From NCBI GenBank assembly GCA_002343325.1, contig DDSG01000020.1, positions 1 through 34,647 of the forward strand: a stretch of 34,647 bases of DNA, in the 5' to 3' direction. The DNA comes from Phycisphaerales bacterium UBA2396 (GTDB lineage Bacteria; Planctomycetota; Phycisphaerae; Phycisphaerales; UBA1924). How positions within the stretch are numbered: the stretch's first letter is position 1; each line of letters opens with the position of its first letter. Shown one piece after another: positions 21,529 through 30,563 of this stretch. The position numbers and the translations under genes are program-made. Under the pieces are notes generated by a model. That model did no database searches. It was given only the letters and a program-made list of their open reading frames with translations, and had not been told where the DNA came from.

Positions 21529-24500
21529 TCGTGCACCTCCCCGCAGCCACACTCGCCCGCCCTCGACGCCCAGGGGTCGATCCCCAACTGCACCATCCGC
21601 ACGTACGTCGCGACCGACATCCCACGCGGCCGACGAACCTCCTCCTGCGCGTCCCCGCCGCCCTCCTCTGATCGATCGCCCGAGGCCCCGAGCGCCTTCT
21701 GCAGAAGCCTCTTCCGCTCGCCCGCATCGCGCTGGCGGAGCAGCCGATCCTCCGCGATGTCAAACAACCTGCGCCCTTCGACCCACGTCGCCTCGCAGCG
21801 AGAAGCCGTCGAGATCGGCGAGCCCGACCACAACGCCAAATCCGCCCGCTTGCCCGCCTCGATCGAACCGGTGAGCGTGTCAACCTTGAGCTGTTTCGCC
21901 GGATTGATCGTAACGAACGTGAGCGCCTCTCCCGCCGCCAGCCCGCCGTACTTCACGCCCTTGGCCGCCTCCCCCTGCATCCGCCGCGCCAGCTCCGTGT
22001 CGTCGGAGTTGTAGCTCACCACCGCGCCAACCTTGTGCATCAGCGGCGGCCCCTGCGGGATCCCGTCCTGCACCTCCACCTTGAACGCCCACCAGTCAGA
22101 GAACGCCGACCCGCCCCCCGAGTACTCCCGCACGTACTCCGCAACCTTGTACCCCTCCAGCACGTGCTGGAACGTCCCGATCCTGAACCCAAAGTCCCTC
22201 GCCACCTCGCACAGCATCACGATCTCGTCCTGCCGATACGCGTGACAGTGCACCAACCGCTTACCCGACAGCACCTCGGCGAGGATCTCAAGCTCAAGAT
22301 CCCGCCCGCGCTCTCCGACGGGCGTGGCGGCGTATTCGCGCGCCGCCTGCAATCGCTCTCGGATCTGCGCCTCCACGCCCATCCGCGTCTGCGGATACCG
22401 GCCTGTCGACCGCGACCCGGAGTTGCCCCGCTTGGGGTTCTCGCCCAGCGCAAACTTGATCCCCGGCGCCGCCTCCGTCACAAGCATCCCCGACGCATCT
22501 TCCGTGCCCCACCGGAGCTTCAGCACCGCGTTCTGACCCCCGATCGAGTTCGCCGAGCCGTGCAGCGAATTCACCATCGTCAGCCCGCCCGCCAACTGCC
22601 GATACCAGTTCACGTCGTCCGGGTTCACCTCGTCGGCGATCCGTACCTCCGCCGTCACCGCCTGCCCGCTCTCGTTGGCCGTCCCCAGCGACGTGTGGCT
22701 GTGACAATCAATCAACCCCGGCGTCAGGTGCTTGCCCCTCGCATCAATCTCCGCCAGCCCGGCCTTCGACCCGCCCCACGCCGCGTACTCCTCGCTCGTC
22801 CCGACAAACGCGATGTTCTCCTCACGCACCACCACCACACCGTTTTCAATGATCCCTCGCGGCCCGCTCGTCCACACCGTCGCGTTGCGGATCGCCACCG
22901 ACTCCAACGCCACCTCCCCAAACCGCCCGTAGGCATTGAACGGCATCGGCAGCACCTCCGGCACGCGCGCCAGCACCTCCGGATCGCCCGCCACCCGCAC
23001 CGCCCGCAACACCGCCACATCAGCACCCGCCCTCGCGACCTCCACGCGAAGACTCCCCTCCAAAATCGACCCGTTCACCCGCGCCCCACCCTCCGCCCCA
23101 CCACCCATCTCACCCCGGAACGTTGTTCCTTCGAACGTGACCTTCTCAAGCTCGATCACTCGCCCCGCCTCGTGCAGCACCACGCTGCCCGCCTTCGTGA
23201 CATACACCGCCACCACCCCATGCCCCTCGCCCGCGCCCCGCTCAGGCCGCTCCGCCAGCCACCGCCCGACCAACGCGGGATCGACCTTGGGCGTCCTTCG
23301 CTGCTTCTCCACTCGAACCGCCTCGTACGTGTGCTCGCTCCCATCCTCCAGCACACCCTTCCCGCGCAGCACGTCACCCTCCACCACGCACTCGTCCCGC
23401 GAACGCCCTTCGCCCCCGAGTTTCTCCATCGAATGAGAGAACTTCAGCCCCGTCGGCGTGAACACCACATCGCCCGACTCGATCACCACCGCAGCCGCAC
23501 CCCGCTTGGCAAACTCCACCCGTACCTGCCGAGGCTTGATCTCAAGCGTCACGCCCTCGCCATCATCGGCCTTCGCTATCCCGTCCACCTTCACCACCCG
23601 CCATTCACCCAGCGCCTTGCTCGGCTCTCGCTTCACCGCGGTAAAGCCGAAACTCCCACCGTCCGCCCTCAGGCCCGTCCCGCTCATCGAGGTCTCGCCC
23701 GACAGCACCGACCCGCTCATCGTGAACACGCCCTTGGTGCCGTCCAGCGGCTCGTGATCGAACGTCCAACTCACCTGCCGACCCGAAACCCTCAGCTCCG
23801 CCGCCGCTTCCTTCCCGTCACGCCTCACATACGCCCGCGTCCTCTTCTCACTCCCCTCCACCACCAGCACCCGGTCCGCGGGCTTCGCCCCGGGAATCGT
23901 GATCTCCCACACGCCCGTCAGGTCCACCGCCGACTCGCGCACCTCGTAGCGATGCCCCTCGACGAACACCGTCATCACCTTCGCCGACCCTTCCGGATCA
24001 AACAGGTCCCCATCCGCCACCACCACGTTCGCCACGCGACCCGGCGCGATCTCGCCAACCTCCCCCGACACGCCCAGCAACGCTGCCGGCCTCACCGTCA
24101 CCATCGCCAGCGCCGCCTCCCTGCTGAGCCCATGGCGGATCGCCTTGCGCACGTTCCCCCAGAAATCCGCCCGATCGCGAAGCCGCGACGTGGTGAGCGA
24201 CGCCCGCACGCCCGACTCTTCCAACCGCCGAAGATTCGTCGGCGCCTGCTCCCACGACATCAGCGTCCTCAGATCCGTGTCCTCCGCCCGCCCAACCGTC
24301 GACACATCCGGCGCCTTCGGAAAGTTCACCGGCACCACCAACCCCCGCGCATGTTCCGACGCCATCGCCCGCGCCACCGACCCCACCCGCCGATACTCCG
24401 TCCCCGTCCCCACCACCGCGAACGCCCGACCGAACTCGCCACCCACCCCCGCCGCCCGAGACACGTCCAACTCCGAACTCACCTTGAACATCAGCATCCC

Positions 24501-25271
24501 GTCGACCAGCGGCTCCAAGCCCGCCGGCACCCTCCCCCGCCGCTTCGCCTCGTCCGTATCCGCCAGCGTCTGCCTCACGAGCGCGATCGCCCCCATCTTC
24601 GATGACGGGTACGACGCCCACCGGTCCACATCCTCCGCGTCTCCCCCGGACATCTCGAACGCCACTGACTGGTACGCCTCCGCCCGATACACCCCTGGTC
24701 TCGGCCGCGATGCCGACGAAGGCTCCTCGCCCAACGACACGACCGACCCCCACCCGCGAAACACTCCCCCACGACGCAAGCCCGCATCCATCGGCGCCAC
24801 CCCCGCCACCGCAAACCCGAGCCTTCGAAGTGCCCGCGACGTCTCCCCATCCACCGACGCCCGACGCAGCGGCGTCACGTTGGGACTCCAGTGCGCCCCC
24901 GCCTCCGTCGGGCTCCCCCGCGCCGCCTCCACCTCGACATACGGATCGATGAACCCCGCATACAGGTGGTGCCCACCAACCTCCCACACCCTCGCCTCCG
25001 AAGGCACCTGAACCCGCGACGCCTCGCCCACCGCCACCACGCGGCCGCCCTCCAGCAGGACAACGCCGTTCTGAATCGACTCCCCAGGACTGGTGTGCAC
25101 TGTCCCACCCACCAGCGCATGCAACGTCGGCTCGGCCCATCGCGGCCCATTCGCGGGCGCCACCGGCGGCACCGCCACGGAACCCACCCTTTCAGGCGGC
25201 GTCGCCGCCACCACACAACCGACCACCACTGCAAGCGATGCGATGCCCATGCCAAAGCCACGTGTGCGCAT
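21525..25271 (-). CDS. Two-module amidohydrolase lipoprotein with central beta domains
   Basis: The 1248-residue protein starts at 25271, 7 nt after TAGACT; a possible lipobox (VVVGC, Cys19) suggests lipoprotein export. Module 1 (about 45-450) has amidohydrolase edges but reads 'LYAGFIDPYVEVE' where HxH is expected. A beta-rich region (about 455-800) has repeated lipocalin-like strands such as 'GVWEITIPG' and 'GRQVSWTFDHEPLDG'. Module 2 (about 800-1220) has 'TPGLIDCHSHTS' near 850-860, 'VHCHAYR' near 1005, 'TFQHVLEGYK' near 1034 and 'SYNSDDTE' near 1087, so its metal site looks intact. Substrate unknown; an imidazolonepropionase- or dipeptidase-like hydrolysis is possible. It is translationally coupled to the next gene. 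Confidence 0.85.
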   Translation of the reverse strand: MRTRGFGMGIASLAVVVGCVVAATPPERVGSVAVPPVAPANGPRWAEPTLHALVGGTVHTSPGESIQNGVVLLEGGRVVAVGEASRVQVPSEARVWEVGGHHLYAGFIDPYVEVEAARGSPTEAGAHWSPNVTPLRRASVDGETSRALRRLGFAVAGVAPMDAGLRRGGVFRGWGSVVSLGEEPSSASRPRPGVYRAEAYQSVAFEMSGGDAEDVDRWASYPSSKMGAIALVRQTLADTDEAKRRGRVPAGLEPLVDGMLMFKVSSELDVSRAAGVGGEFGRAFAVVGTGTEYRRVGSVARAMASEHARGLVVPVNFPKAPDVSTVGRAEDTDLRTLMSWEQAPTNLRRLEESGVRASLTTSRLRDRADFWGNVRKAIRHGLSREAALAMVTVRPAALLGVSGEVGEIAPGRVANVVVADGDLFDPEGSAKVMTVFVEGHRYEVRESAVDLTGVWEITIPGAKPADRVLVVEGSEKRTRAYVRRDGKEAAAELRVSGRQVSWTFDHEPLDGTKGVFTMSGSVLSGETSMSGTGLRADGGSFGFTAVKREPSKALGEWRVVKVDGIAKADDGEGVTLEIKPRQVRVEFAKRGAAAVVIESGDVVFTPTGLKFSHSMEKLGGEGRSRDECVVEGDVLRGKGVLEDGSEHTYEAVRVEKQRRTPKVDPALVGRWLAERPERGAGEGHGVVAVYVTKAGSVVLHEAGRVIELEKVTFEGTTFRGEMGGGAEGGARVNGSILEGSLRVEVARAGADVAVLRAVRVAGDPEVLARVPEVLPMPFNAYGRFGEVALESVAIRNATVWTSGPRGIIENGVVVVREENIAFVGTSEEYAAWGGSKAGLAEIDARGKHLTPGLIDCHSHTSLGTANESGQAVTAEVRIADEVNPDDVNWYRQLAGGLTMVNSLHGSANSIGGQNAVLKLRWGTEDASGMLVTEAAPGIKFALGENPKRGNSGSRSTGRYPQTRMGVEAQIRERLQAAREYAATPVGERGRDLELEILAEVLSGKRLVHCHAYRQDEIVMLCEVARDFGFRIGTFQHVLEGYKVAEYVREYSGGGSAFSDWWAFKVEVQDGIPQGPPLMHKVGAVVSYNSDDTELARRMQGEAAKGVKYGGLAAGEALTFVTINPAKQLKVDTLTGSIEAGKRADLALWSGSPISTASRCEATWVEGRRLFDIAEDRLLRQRDAGERKRLLQKALGASGDRSEEGGGDAQEEVRRPRGMSVATYVRMVQLGIDPWASRAGECGCGEVHE

Positions 25272-25278
25272 GGCACCG

Positions 25279-25284
25279 AGTCTA
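25279..25284 (-). promoter_or_regulatory. Candidate leaderless -10 box (TAGACT)
   Basis: TAGACT followed by CGGTGCC and the ATG at 25271. Confidence 0.5.
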
Positions 25285-25488
25285 CCTCTTCCTGAACCCT
25301 GGCACGCCCGCTCCGGCCCCCTCCGGCCCCAACTCCCGAACCGGCTCCTCCCAGCGGGCGTATCCTGTTGGCCGTTCCGTTCGACGGGCGTTCTGCCGCG
25401 TCTCGGAACTCGGGCGGGGTCGACAGAGCCCCCCATTCCTGCTTGCACCCGGCCCCCATCGGGCCGGCCTCCACGGAGACGCCGACAC

Positions 25489-27552
25489 ATGTCCGCCCAC
25501 GCCGGCTCGCACCACCACCACGATCACGATCACTCCCACCATGAGCACCAGGGCGCCGTCTGCTGCTCGCACCACGAGGTTGAGATCGAACGCTACATCT
25601 TCTACTGCCTGATCGGCGGCGTGCTCGTCTTCGTCAGCACCATCTCCAAGCTCTTCGGGCTCAACGACCCGCTCATCTCCATGCTCCCTGCCGCCATCGG
25701 CGCCATCGTGCTGAGCATTCCCCTCTTCACCGCCGCACTCACCGAGATGCGGACGATGAAGCTCTCCAGCTCGACCCTCGCCGCCGTCGCCATCCTCGCC
25801 TCGCTCACCGTGGGCGATTACGTCGTCGCCGGCTGGCTCGCCTTCATCCTCGTCGTCTTCGGGCAGATGGTCCGCCGCTCCGCCTCCGGCGCCCAGCGCG
25901 CCATCGCCGAACTCGTGCAGCTCACCCCGGACGTCGCCCGCGTCATCGAAAACGGCTCCGAACGCGAAGACGTCCCCCTCGCCGACATCAAGCTCGGCAT
26001 GATCGTCCGTGTTCGCCCCGGCGAGAACCTCCCCGTTGACGGCCGAGTGAGCGGCGGACGCTCCACCATCAACCAGGCCTCCCTCACCGGCGAATCCGCG
26101 CCCGTCGAAGTCGCCAAGGGCGACGAGGTCTACGCCGGCACCACCAACCTCACCGGCGGCATCGACATCGAAGTCACCCGCATCGGCGGCGACACCACCA
26201 TCGGCAAAGTCACCCAGCTCATCCGCCAGGCCGAGCAGAGCCGCACACCTCGACAGCTCCTCATCGAGCAGGTCGCCCAGTTCTTCGTCCCGGTCGCGAT
26301 GTCCGTCGCGGCGGTTGTCTGGTTCCTCATGGCCCAGGACCCCGAGACTCGCCCCTACGCCGCCGAGACCGCGGTCACCGTGCTCGTCGTCACCTGTCCC
26401 TCCGCGCTGCTCCTGGCGACCCCCTCCGCGATGCTCGCCGCCTTCGCCGCCGCCGCTCGACTGGGCATCCTCATCAAGCAGCCCAACTACCTCGAAGCCG
26501 CCGCAACCATCAACACCGTTGTCTTCGACAAGACCGGCACCATCACCACCGGCAAGTTCCAGGTCACCCGCCTCGCGCCCGCGACAGGCGTCGAAGGCGC
26601 CGACCTCCTCCGCGCCGCAGCCCTCGGCGAGCAGCACTCCAACCACCCCCTCGCCCAGTCCATCCTTTCGACCGCCAAGGCGGCCCGCATCGAGACCGGC
26701 GGCTCCTCCGACTACGAGGAGATTCACGGCCGCGGCGTCAAGGCAAGGACCTCCATCGGCGAGATCTGCGTCGGTCGCGGCACCTGGCTCGCCGAACTCA
26801 ACCCCGACATCAAGCCCGAACTCGAAGCCGTCGAAGCCAAGATCGAGGGCATGACCGGCGTCCACGTCATGCTCAGCGGCCGCTACCTCGGCGCCGTCGG
26901 GCTCGAAGACACCATCAAGACCAACACCAGGTCCGTGATCCAGCGCCTCCGCGACCTGGGCGTCCGCCAGATCGCCATCTTCACCGGCGACCGCCTCTCC
27001 GTCGCCAAGCGTGTCGGCGTCGCGGTCGGCGTCGACATGATCGAGGCCGAGTGCCTCCCCGAAGAGAAGCACGAACAGATCAAGGGCATGGTCCGCTCCG
27101 GCTACCGCACCATGATGGTCGGCGACGGCATCAACGACGGGCCCTCACTCGCCGAGGCCGAGGTCGGCGTCGCCATGGGTATGGCCGGGTCCGACATCGC
27201 CGCAAACTCCGCCGGCGTCGCCCTCATGAACGACGACCTCACCCGCGTCCCCTTCCTCATCGAGCTCGCTCGGCGCACACGCGTCATCATCGCCCAGAAC
27301 ATCGCCGCCTCGATCGTCATCGCCCTCGTCGGGCTCGCCCTCGCCGCCTCCGGAACGCTCGCGGGCACCGGGCTCGCGGTCACCCTCGCCGCCTTCTACC
27401 ACTTCGTCGGCGACGTCTTCGTCCTGGGCAACAGCTTCCGCCTCTTCCGCTTCGGTGAGAACTTCGTTCAGGCCGAGCAGGACACCGGCCCCCAGCTCCG
27501 CCGCCGGGCCGCCAGTGTTCGCGGCCTCGCGTCCCAGCCCGCCGCCGCCTAA
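25489..27552 (+). CDS. P1B-type heavy-metal-transporting ATPase with His-rich N-terminus and CPS motif
   Basis: The 687-residue protein has GGAG 10 nt before its ATG. The first 30 residues contain 13 His and two Cys ('GSHHHHDHDHSHHEH', 'AVCCSHH') instead of an HMA domain. Eight transmembrane helices follow. Catalytic parts are intact: 'LTGES' at 199-203, phosphorylated Asp347 in 'FDKTGT', 'HP' at 386-387 and 'GDGIND', although the last is followed by GPSLAEA rather than APALA. The membrane metal motif is Cys303-Pro-Ser ('VTCPSALLLATPSA') rather than the usual CPC. The last helix contains 'HFVGDVFVLGNS'. It exports or moves a transition metal; zinc or copper cannot be decided from sequence. 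Confidence 0.88.
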   Translation: MSAHAGSHHHHDHDHSHHEHQGAVCCSHHEVEIERYIFYCLIGGVLVFVSTISKLFGLNDPLISMLPAAIGAIVLSIPLFTAALTEMRTMKLSSSTLAAVAILASLTVGDYVVAGWLAFILVVFGQMVRRSASGAQRAIAELVQLTPDVARVIENGSEREDVPLADIKLGMIVRVRPGENLPVDGRVSGGRSTINQASLTGESAPVEVAKGDEVYAGTTNLTGGIDIEVTRIGGDTTIGKVTQLIRQAEQSRTPRQLLIEQVAQFFVPVAMSVAAVVWFLMAQDPETRPYAAETAVTVLVVTCPSALLLATPSAMLAAFAAAARLGILIKQPNYLEAAATINTVVFDKTGTITTGKFQVTRLAPATGVEGADLLRAAALGEQHSNHPLAQSILSTAKAARIETGGSSDYEEIHGRGVKARTSIGEICVGRGTWLAELNPDIKPELEAVEAKIEGMTGVHVMLSGRYLGAVGLEDTIKTNTRSVIQRLRDLGVRQIAIFTGDRLSVAKRVGVAVGVDMIEAECLPEEKHEQIKGMVRSGYRTMMVGDGINDGPSLAEAEVGVAMGMAGSDIAANSAGVALMNDDLTRVPFLIELARRTRVIIAQNIAASIVIALVGLALAASGTLAGTGLAVTLAAFYHFVGDVFVLGNSFRLFRFGENFVQAEQDTGPQLRRRAASVRGLASQPAAA

Positions 27553-27578
27553 TCCCTCGTTTCCCACACCGCTGCTCG

Positions 27579-27609
27579 CAGGGGCGTCCGCACGGGCGCC
27601 CCTGTTTCC
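27579..27609 (+). terminator. Rho-independent terminator of the metal ATPase gene
   Basis: CAGGGGCG (27579-27586) pairs with CGCCCCTG (27597-27604), followed by TTTCCTTT. Confidence 0.7.
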
Positions 27610-27635
27610 TTTGGGGCGCCCTCACGCCGACCCCC

Positions 27636-27670
27636 AAAAACACAACCGCCCGGCTTCACCTGCCGGGCGG
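27636..27670 (-). terminator. Rho-independent terminator after tRNA-Glu
   Basis: CCGCCCGGC (27646-27654) and GCCGGGCGG (27662-27670) form a perfect 9-bp stem. The minus strand continues TTGTGTTTTT. Confidence 0.8.
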
Positions 27671-27676
27671 CGTCAA

Positions 27677-27751
27677 TGACCCCGATGGGATTCGAACCCA
27701 TGTACCTACCGTGAAAGGGTAGTGTCCTGAACCAGGCTAGACGACGGGGCC
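27677..27751 (-). tRNA. tRNA-Glu (anticodon TTC)
   Basis: The minus strand folds as a tRNA: acceptor arm GGCCCCG/CGGGGTC (one G-T pair) with discriminator A, anticodon loop CTTTCAC between ACTACC and GGTAGG-type arms, and T-arm ATGGG-TTCGAAT-CCCAT. The anticodon is TTC, so it decodes glutamate GAA/GAG. CCA is not encoded. A terminator follows 6 nt downstream. Confidence 0.95.
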
Positions 27752-27941
27752 GCCGTGGACCTCACACTGTAGGTTCGTTCTCGCCCCGCGTCCCGTTGCA
27801 CTCACCACCCGGCCGCCCGCCAACTCCCCGCACCCAATCTCGGACCTTCGCACTCCTCCCGGGCCGCACCATCCGCACCCCGCCCACGCCCACCCGAGCC
27901 CGAAACTGGAGCATCCCGCCCATCAATCCGATCCTCTGAGC

Positions 27942-28346
27942 ATGACGATGCGACACGGCGTCAATCCGACCGGACGGACCATCGGCCGACGGGACACCTG
28001 GGCCATGGCCGGTGCCTTCGTCCTCCTCGTGGTCGTGGGGCGCGTCATCACCCCCGAGTCGTCCAACGCCGCCCCAGAATCGCCCCCGCTCGCCCCGATC
28101 CCCGCCATCACGGCCCCGACTTCGCCGAGCCTCCCAACCTCCCTCGGCGTGCTCGAATCGCGTCGCGAAACCGTTGAGTTCCTCGCGCTCGAAGGCGAGA
28201 TCCGCTACCGCGTCCGCTCGGCGAACGGAGAACTTCTCGCCGATCGGCTCACCTCGTCCGAGCTCGCCGCCCAGTTCCCGCACCTGAGCACCAGCGGCGC
28301 CACCGCCGCCCCGCTCATGCTGGCCGAGCCCGACGACTCGCGCTGA
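27942..28346 (+). CDS. Small single-pass membrane protein, hypothetical
   Basis: Unrecognised 134-residue protein. A basic N-terminus (RHGVNPTGRTIGRRD) precedes one transmembrane helix at about 21-38, then a Pro/Ser/Ala-rich linker and a short domain 'FLALEGEIRYRVRSANGELLADRLTSSELAAQFP'. The second half resembles tail motifs seen in planctomycete envelope proteins, which I cannot name. Start may be either of two Met codons at 27942 and 27948; no strong Shine-Dalgarno is visible. nadD begins 17 nt after its stop, but has its own -10-like box. Confidence 0.6.
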   Translation: MTMRHGVNPTGRTIGRRDTWAMAGAFVLLVVVGRVITPESSNAAPESPPLAPIPAITAPTSPSLPTSLGVLESRRETVEFLALEGEIRYRVRSANGELLADRLTSSELAAQFPHLSTSGATAAPLMLAEPDDSR

Positions 28347-28350
28347 CGCG

Positions 28351-28356
28351 TAGACT
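28351..28356 (+). promoter_or_regulatory. Candidate leaderless -10 box (TAGACT) of nadD
   Basis: TAGACT followed by CCCCGC and the GTG at 28363. Confidence 0.45.
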
Positions 28357-28362
28357 CCCCGC

Positions 28363-29304
28363 GTGCCCGGCGACGCCCCCATTACGCCGCTCTCGATTCC
28401 CGCGAAGGTTCGCACGCTGATCGTGTACGGCGGCAGCTTCGATCCGCCCCATTTCTACCACACCATCGGACCCCTGAGCATCGTCGGGCGCCTCTTCGGC
28501 CCGCAGGGCTGGGTGCTCTACGTGCCGGCCGCCCGAAGCCCCCACAAGCCCGACGGCCCGCACGCCGGCGACGAGCATCGCCTCGCCATGCTCCGCCTCG
28601 CCCTCGACGTCCCCGGTCCACGATCGATCTGGACCGACGAGCTCGATCGCGCCCGCTGGCGGCGCGAACGGGGCCTGGGAACCCCGAGCTACACCATCGA
28701 CACCCTCCGCCGCTTGCGCCGCATCATCCCGAGCCGCGTCTCGCTCCGGTTGCTCATCGGGTCCGATCAGGTTGGCGCGTTCCACCGCTGGAAAGACCCG
28801 CGGGAGATCATCCGCCTCGCCGAACCGATCGTCATGGTCCGCGAGCCGGTCGTCAGCGCATGCTCCGTTTACTCCGCGCTCGACAAGGACTTCTGGTCCC
28901 GCGACGAACTGCGGGCCTGGTGCACGCGCCTCGCGCCAAACTTCCCGATGGACCCCTCGTCCACCAGCGTCCGCGACGCGATCCCCAAGGCCCCCAAAGA
29001 CCCGGACCGCTGGGAAGACCGCCCCCCGCTCAACGAAATCGTCACACCCGTCGCCCGCTACATCATCGAGCACAACCTCTACGGCTTCCGCGCGGGACAC
29101 GTCAAAGCCGCCACGCCGGTTGATCGCCCCAGCGGTGATCAGCCCGACGCGATGAAGAAGCTCGAACTCGCCGCGGGGCTCACGCTCATCCAGGTCGGGC
29201 AGAAGATGCTCTCCGACGCTGCCGCTTCCAAGCCACCAAAGACAAAGCCCCGAAAGAAACACCCCCGAGCCAAGGCCCGGGGGCGTCGAAAGTCATCCTC
29301 CTGA
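28363..29304 (+). CDS. nadD: Nicotinate-nucleotide adenylyltransferase with basic C-terminal tail
   Basis: The 313-residue protein transfers AMP to nicotinate mononucleotide in NAD synthesis. It has the nucleotidyltransferase entry motif 'VYGGSFDPPHFYHT' at 21-34 (His30 and His33; the usual GH is YH here), 'YVPAARSPHK', 'SYTIDTLRRL', 'LLIGSDQVGAFHRW', and the phosphate loop 'SSTSVRDAI'. 'VARYIIEHNLYGF' is the normal C-terminal end of NadD. About 65 further residues follow, ending in a Lys/Arg-rich tail (PRKKHPRAKARGRRK). That tail is encoded by DNA that also forms the terminator of the convergent metK gene. The start is a GTG set by the -10-like box. Confidence 0.88.
   Translation: MPGDAPITPLSIPAKVRTLIVYGGSFDPPHFYHTIGPLSIVGRLFGPQGWVLYVPAARSPHKPDGPHAGDEHRLAMLRLALDVPGPRSIWTDELDRARWRRERGLGTPSYTIDTLRRLRRIIPSRVSLRLLIGSDQVGAFHRWKDPREIIRLAEPIVMVREPVVSACSVYSALDKDFWSRDELRAWCTRLAPNFPMDPSSTSVRDAIPKAPKDPDRWEDRPPLNEIVTPVARYIIEHNLYGFRAGHVKAATPVDRPSGDQPDAMKKLELAAGLTLIQVGQKMLSDAAASKPPKTKPRKKHPRAKARGRRKSSS
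29250..29283 (-). terminator. metK terminator embedded in the nadD 3' coding region
   Basis: CCCCCGAGCC (29262-29271) pairs with GGCCCGGGGG (29274-29283) with one mismatch. The minus strand continues TGTTTCTTTCGG. It lies fully within nadD codons. Confidence 0.65.
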
Positions 29305-29331
29305 TCGCGTGCGGGCGACCGGGGAAGAGGC

Positions 29332-30522
29332 TTACTTGCAGAGCTTCTTGAGCGTCTCAGCCTTGTCCGTCCGCTCCCACGTGAACGTGTCGTACTTCTT
29401 GCCCTTGTACGAGATCGACGCGGGCGGACGCCCGAAGTGCCCGTGCTTGGCCGTCGGCCCGTAGATCGGCGTGCGGAGGTTCAGGCTCTCAATGATCTTC
29501 CGCGGCGTGAGGCCGAAGGTCTCTCGAACCGCCTTCGAGATCTTCTCCTCGTCGACCTTCGCCGTCCCGAAGCAGTCGACGTACACGCTGGTCGGCTCGG
29601 CCACGCCGATCGCGTACGAAAGCTGAATCTCGCAGCGGTCCGCGAGGCCGGCCGCGACCACGTTCTTCGCGATGTACCGCGCCATGTACGCCGCCGAGCG
29701 ATCGACCTTGGTCGGGTCCTTCCCGGAGAACGCCCCGCCGCCGTGCCGACCCATCCCGCCGTAGGTGTCGACGATGATCTTGCGCCCCGTCAGCCCCGTG
29801 TCGCCGTGCGGCCCGCCGATCTCAAACCGCCCCGTCGGGTTCACGTGCACCGTGATCCCGGGGTTCCACCACGAGCCCAGCACCGGCTTGATGATGTGCT
29901 CGATCACCTGCTTCTTCAGCTCGTCCTGACGCTCATTCCACGTCGCGTCGTGCTGCGTCGAGAGCACCACCGTGTCCACGCGGACGGGCTTGCCCGTCCC
30001 CGCCGACCCGCCGTCGTACTCCACCGTCACCTGGCTCTTGGCGTCCGGCCGAAGCCCCGGGATCTTCCCGCTGCGGCGAACCTCCGCCTGACGCTCCACC
30101 AACTGGTGCGACAGCATGATCGGCAGCGGCATGAACTCCGGCGTCTCGTTGGTCGCGTACCCGAACATCATCCCCTGGTCGCCCGCGCCCTCGCGGTTCA
30201 CGCCCATCGCGATGTCGTTGCTCTGCTTGTTGATCGCCACCATCACGCCCGCGCTGTCCGCGTCGAAGCGCATATCCCCCGACGTGTACCCGATCTCGCG
30301 GATCGTCTCGCGCACCAGGTCCGGGATGCTCACGTACGTGTTCGTCGTGATCTCACCCGCCACCACCACCAGACCCGTGCAGCACAGCGTCTCGCACGCC
30401 ACACGGCTGAACGGGTCGTCCGCCAGCATCGCGTCCAGCACCGCATCACTGATCTGATCGGACACCTTATCAGGGTGTCCCATCGACACCGATTCGGACG
30501 TAAACAACTGCGTGCGGGGCAT
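29332..30522 (-). CDS. metK: S-adenosylmethionine synthase
   Basis: The 396-residue protein is full-length MetK, which makes S-adenosylmethionine from methionine and ATP. Motifs: 'GHPDKVSDQISDAVLD' at 15-30, 'GAGDQGMMFGYATNE' near 113-127, 'HVNPTGRFEIGGPHGDTGLTGRKI' region, and 'GGGAFSGKDPTKVDRSAAY', the P-loop-like catalytic glycine-rich motif. All expected catalytic Asp, Lys and His are visible. The gene follows the methyltransferase gene by 71 nt on the same strand. Its leader contains a perfect 8-bp stem-loop and a GAGGAG Shine-Dalgarno 8 nt before the ATG. Confidence 0.97.
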   Translation of the reverse strand: MPRTQLFTSESVSMGHPDKVSDQISDAVLDAMLADDPFSRVACETLCCTGLVVVAGEITTNTYVSIPDLVRETIREIGYTSGDMRFDADSAGVMVAINKQSNDIAMGVNREGAGDQGMMFGYATNETPEFMPLPIMLSHQLVERQAEVRRSGKIPGLRPDAKSQVTVEYDGGSAGTGKPVRVDTVVLSTQHDATWNERQDELKKQVIEHIIKPVLGSWWNPGITVHVNPTGRFEIGGPHGDTGLTGRKIIVDTYGGMGRHGGGAFSGKDPTKVDRSAAYMARYIAKNVVAAGLADRCEIQLSYAIGVAEPTSVYVDCFGTAKVDEEKISKAVRETFGLTPRKIIESLNLRTPIYGPTAKHGHFGRPPASISYKGKKYDTFTWERTDKAETLKKLCK

Positions 30523-30557
30523 GGTCGGGTCTCCTCGGCTCGCTGAGGTTCAGCGAG
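30523..30557 (-). promoter_or_regulatory. metK 5' leader stem-loop
   Basis: CTCGCTGA and TCAGCGAG (30539-30546 with 30550-30557) form a perfect stem with an ACC loop on the minus strand. If TAAAGT at 30564-30569 is the -10 box, this stem is at or next to the 5' end of the mRNA. The Shine-Dalgarno GAGGAG and ATG follow directly. GTCGG just before the stem can also pair with CCGAC just before the ATG. Confidence 0.45.
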
Positions 30558-30563
30558 GGACCG

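Noticed and set aside
25499..25575. Repeated CAC/CAT triplets as a DNA repeat element
   Set aside because: They are His codons in the N-terminus of the metal ATPase, not an independent repeat.
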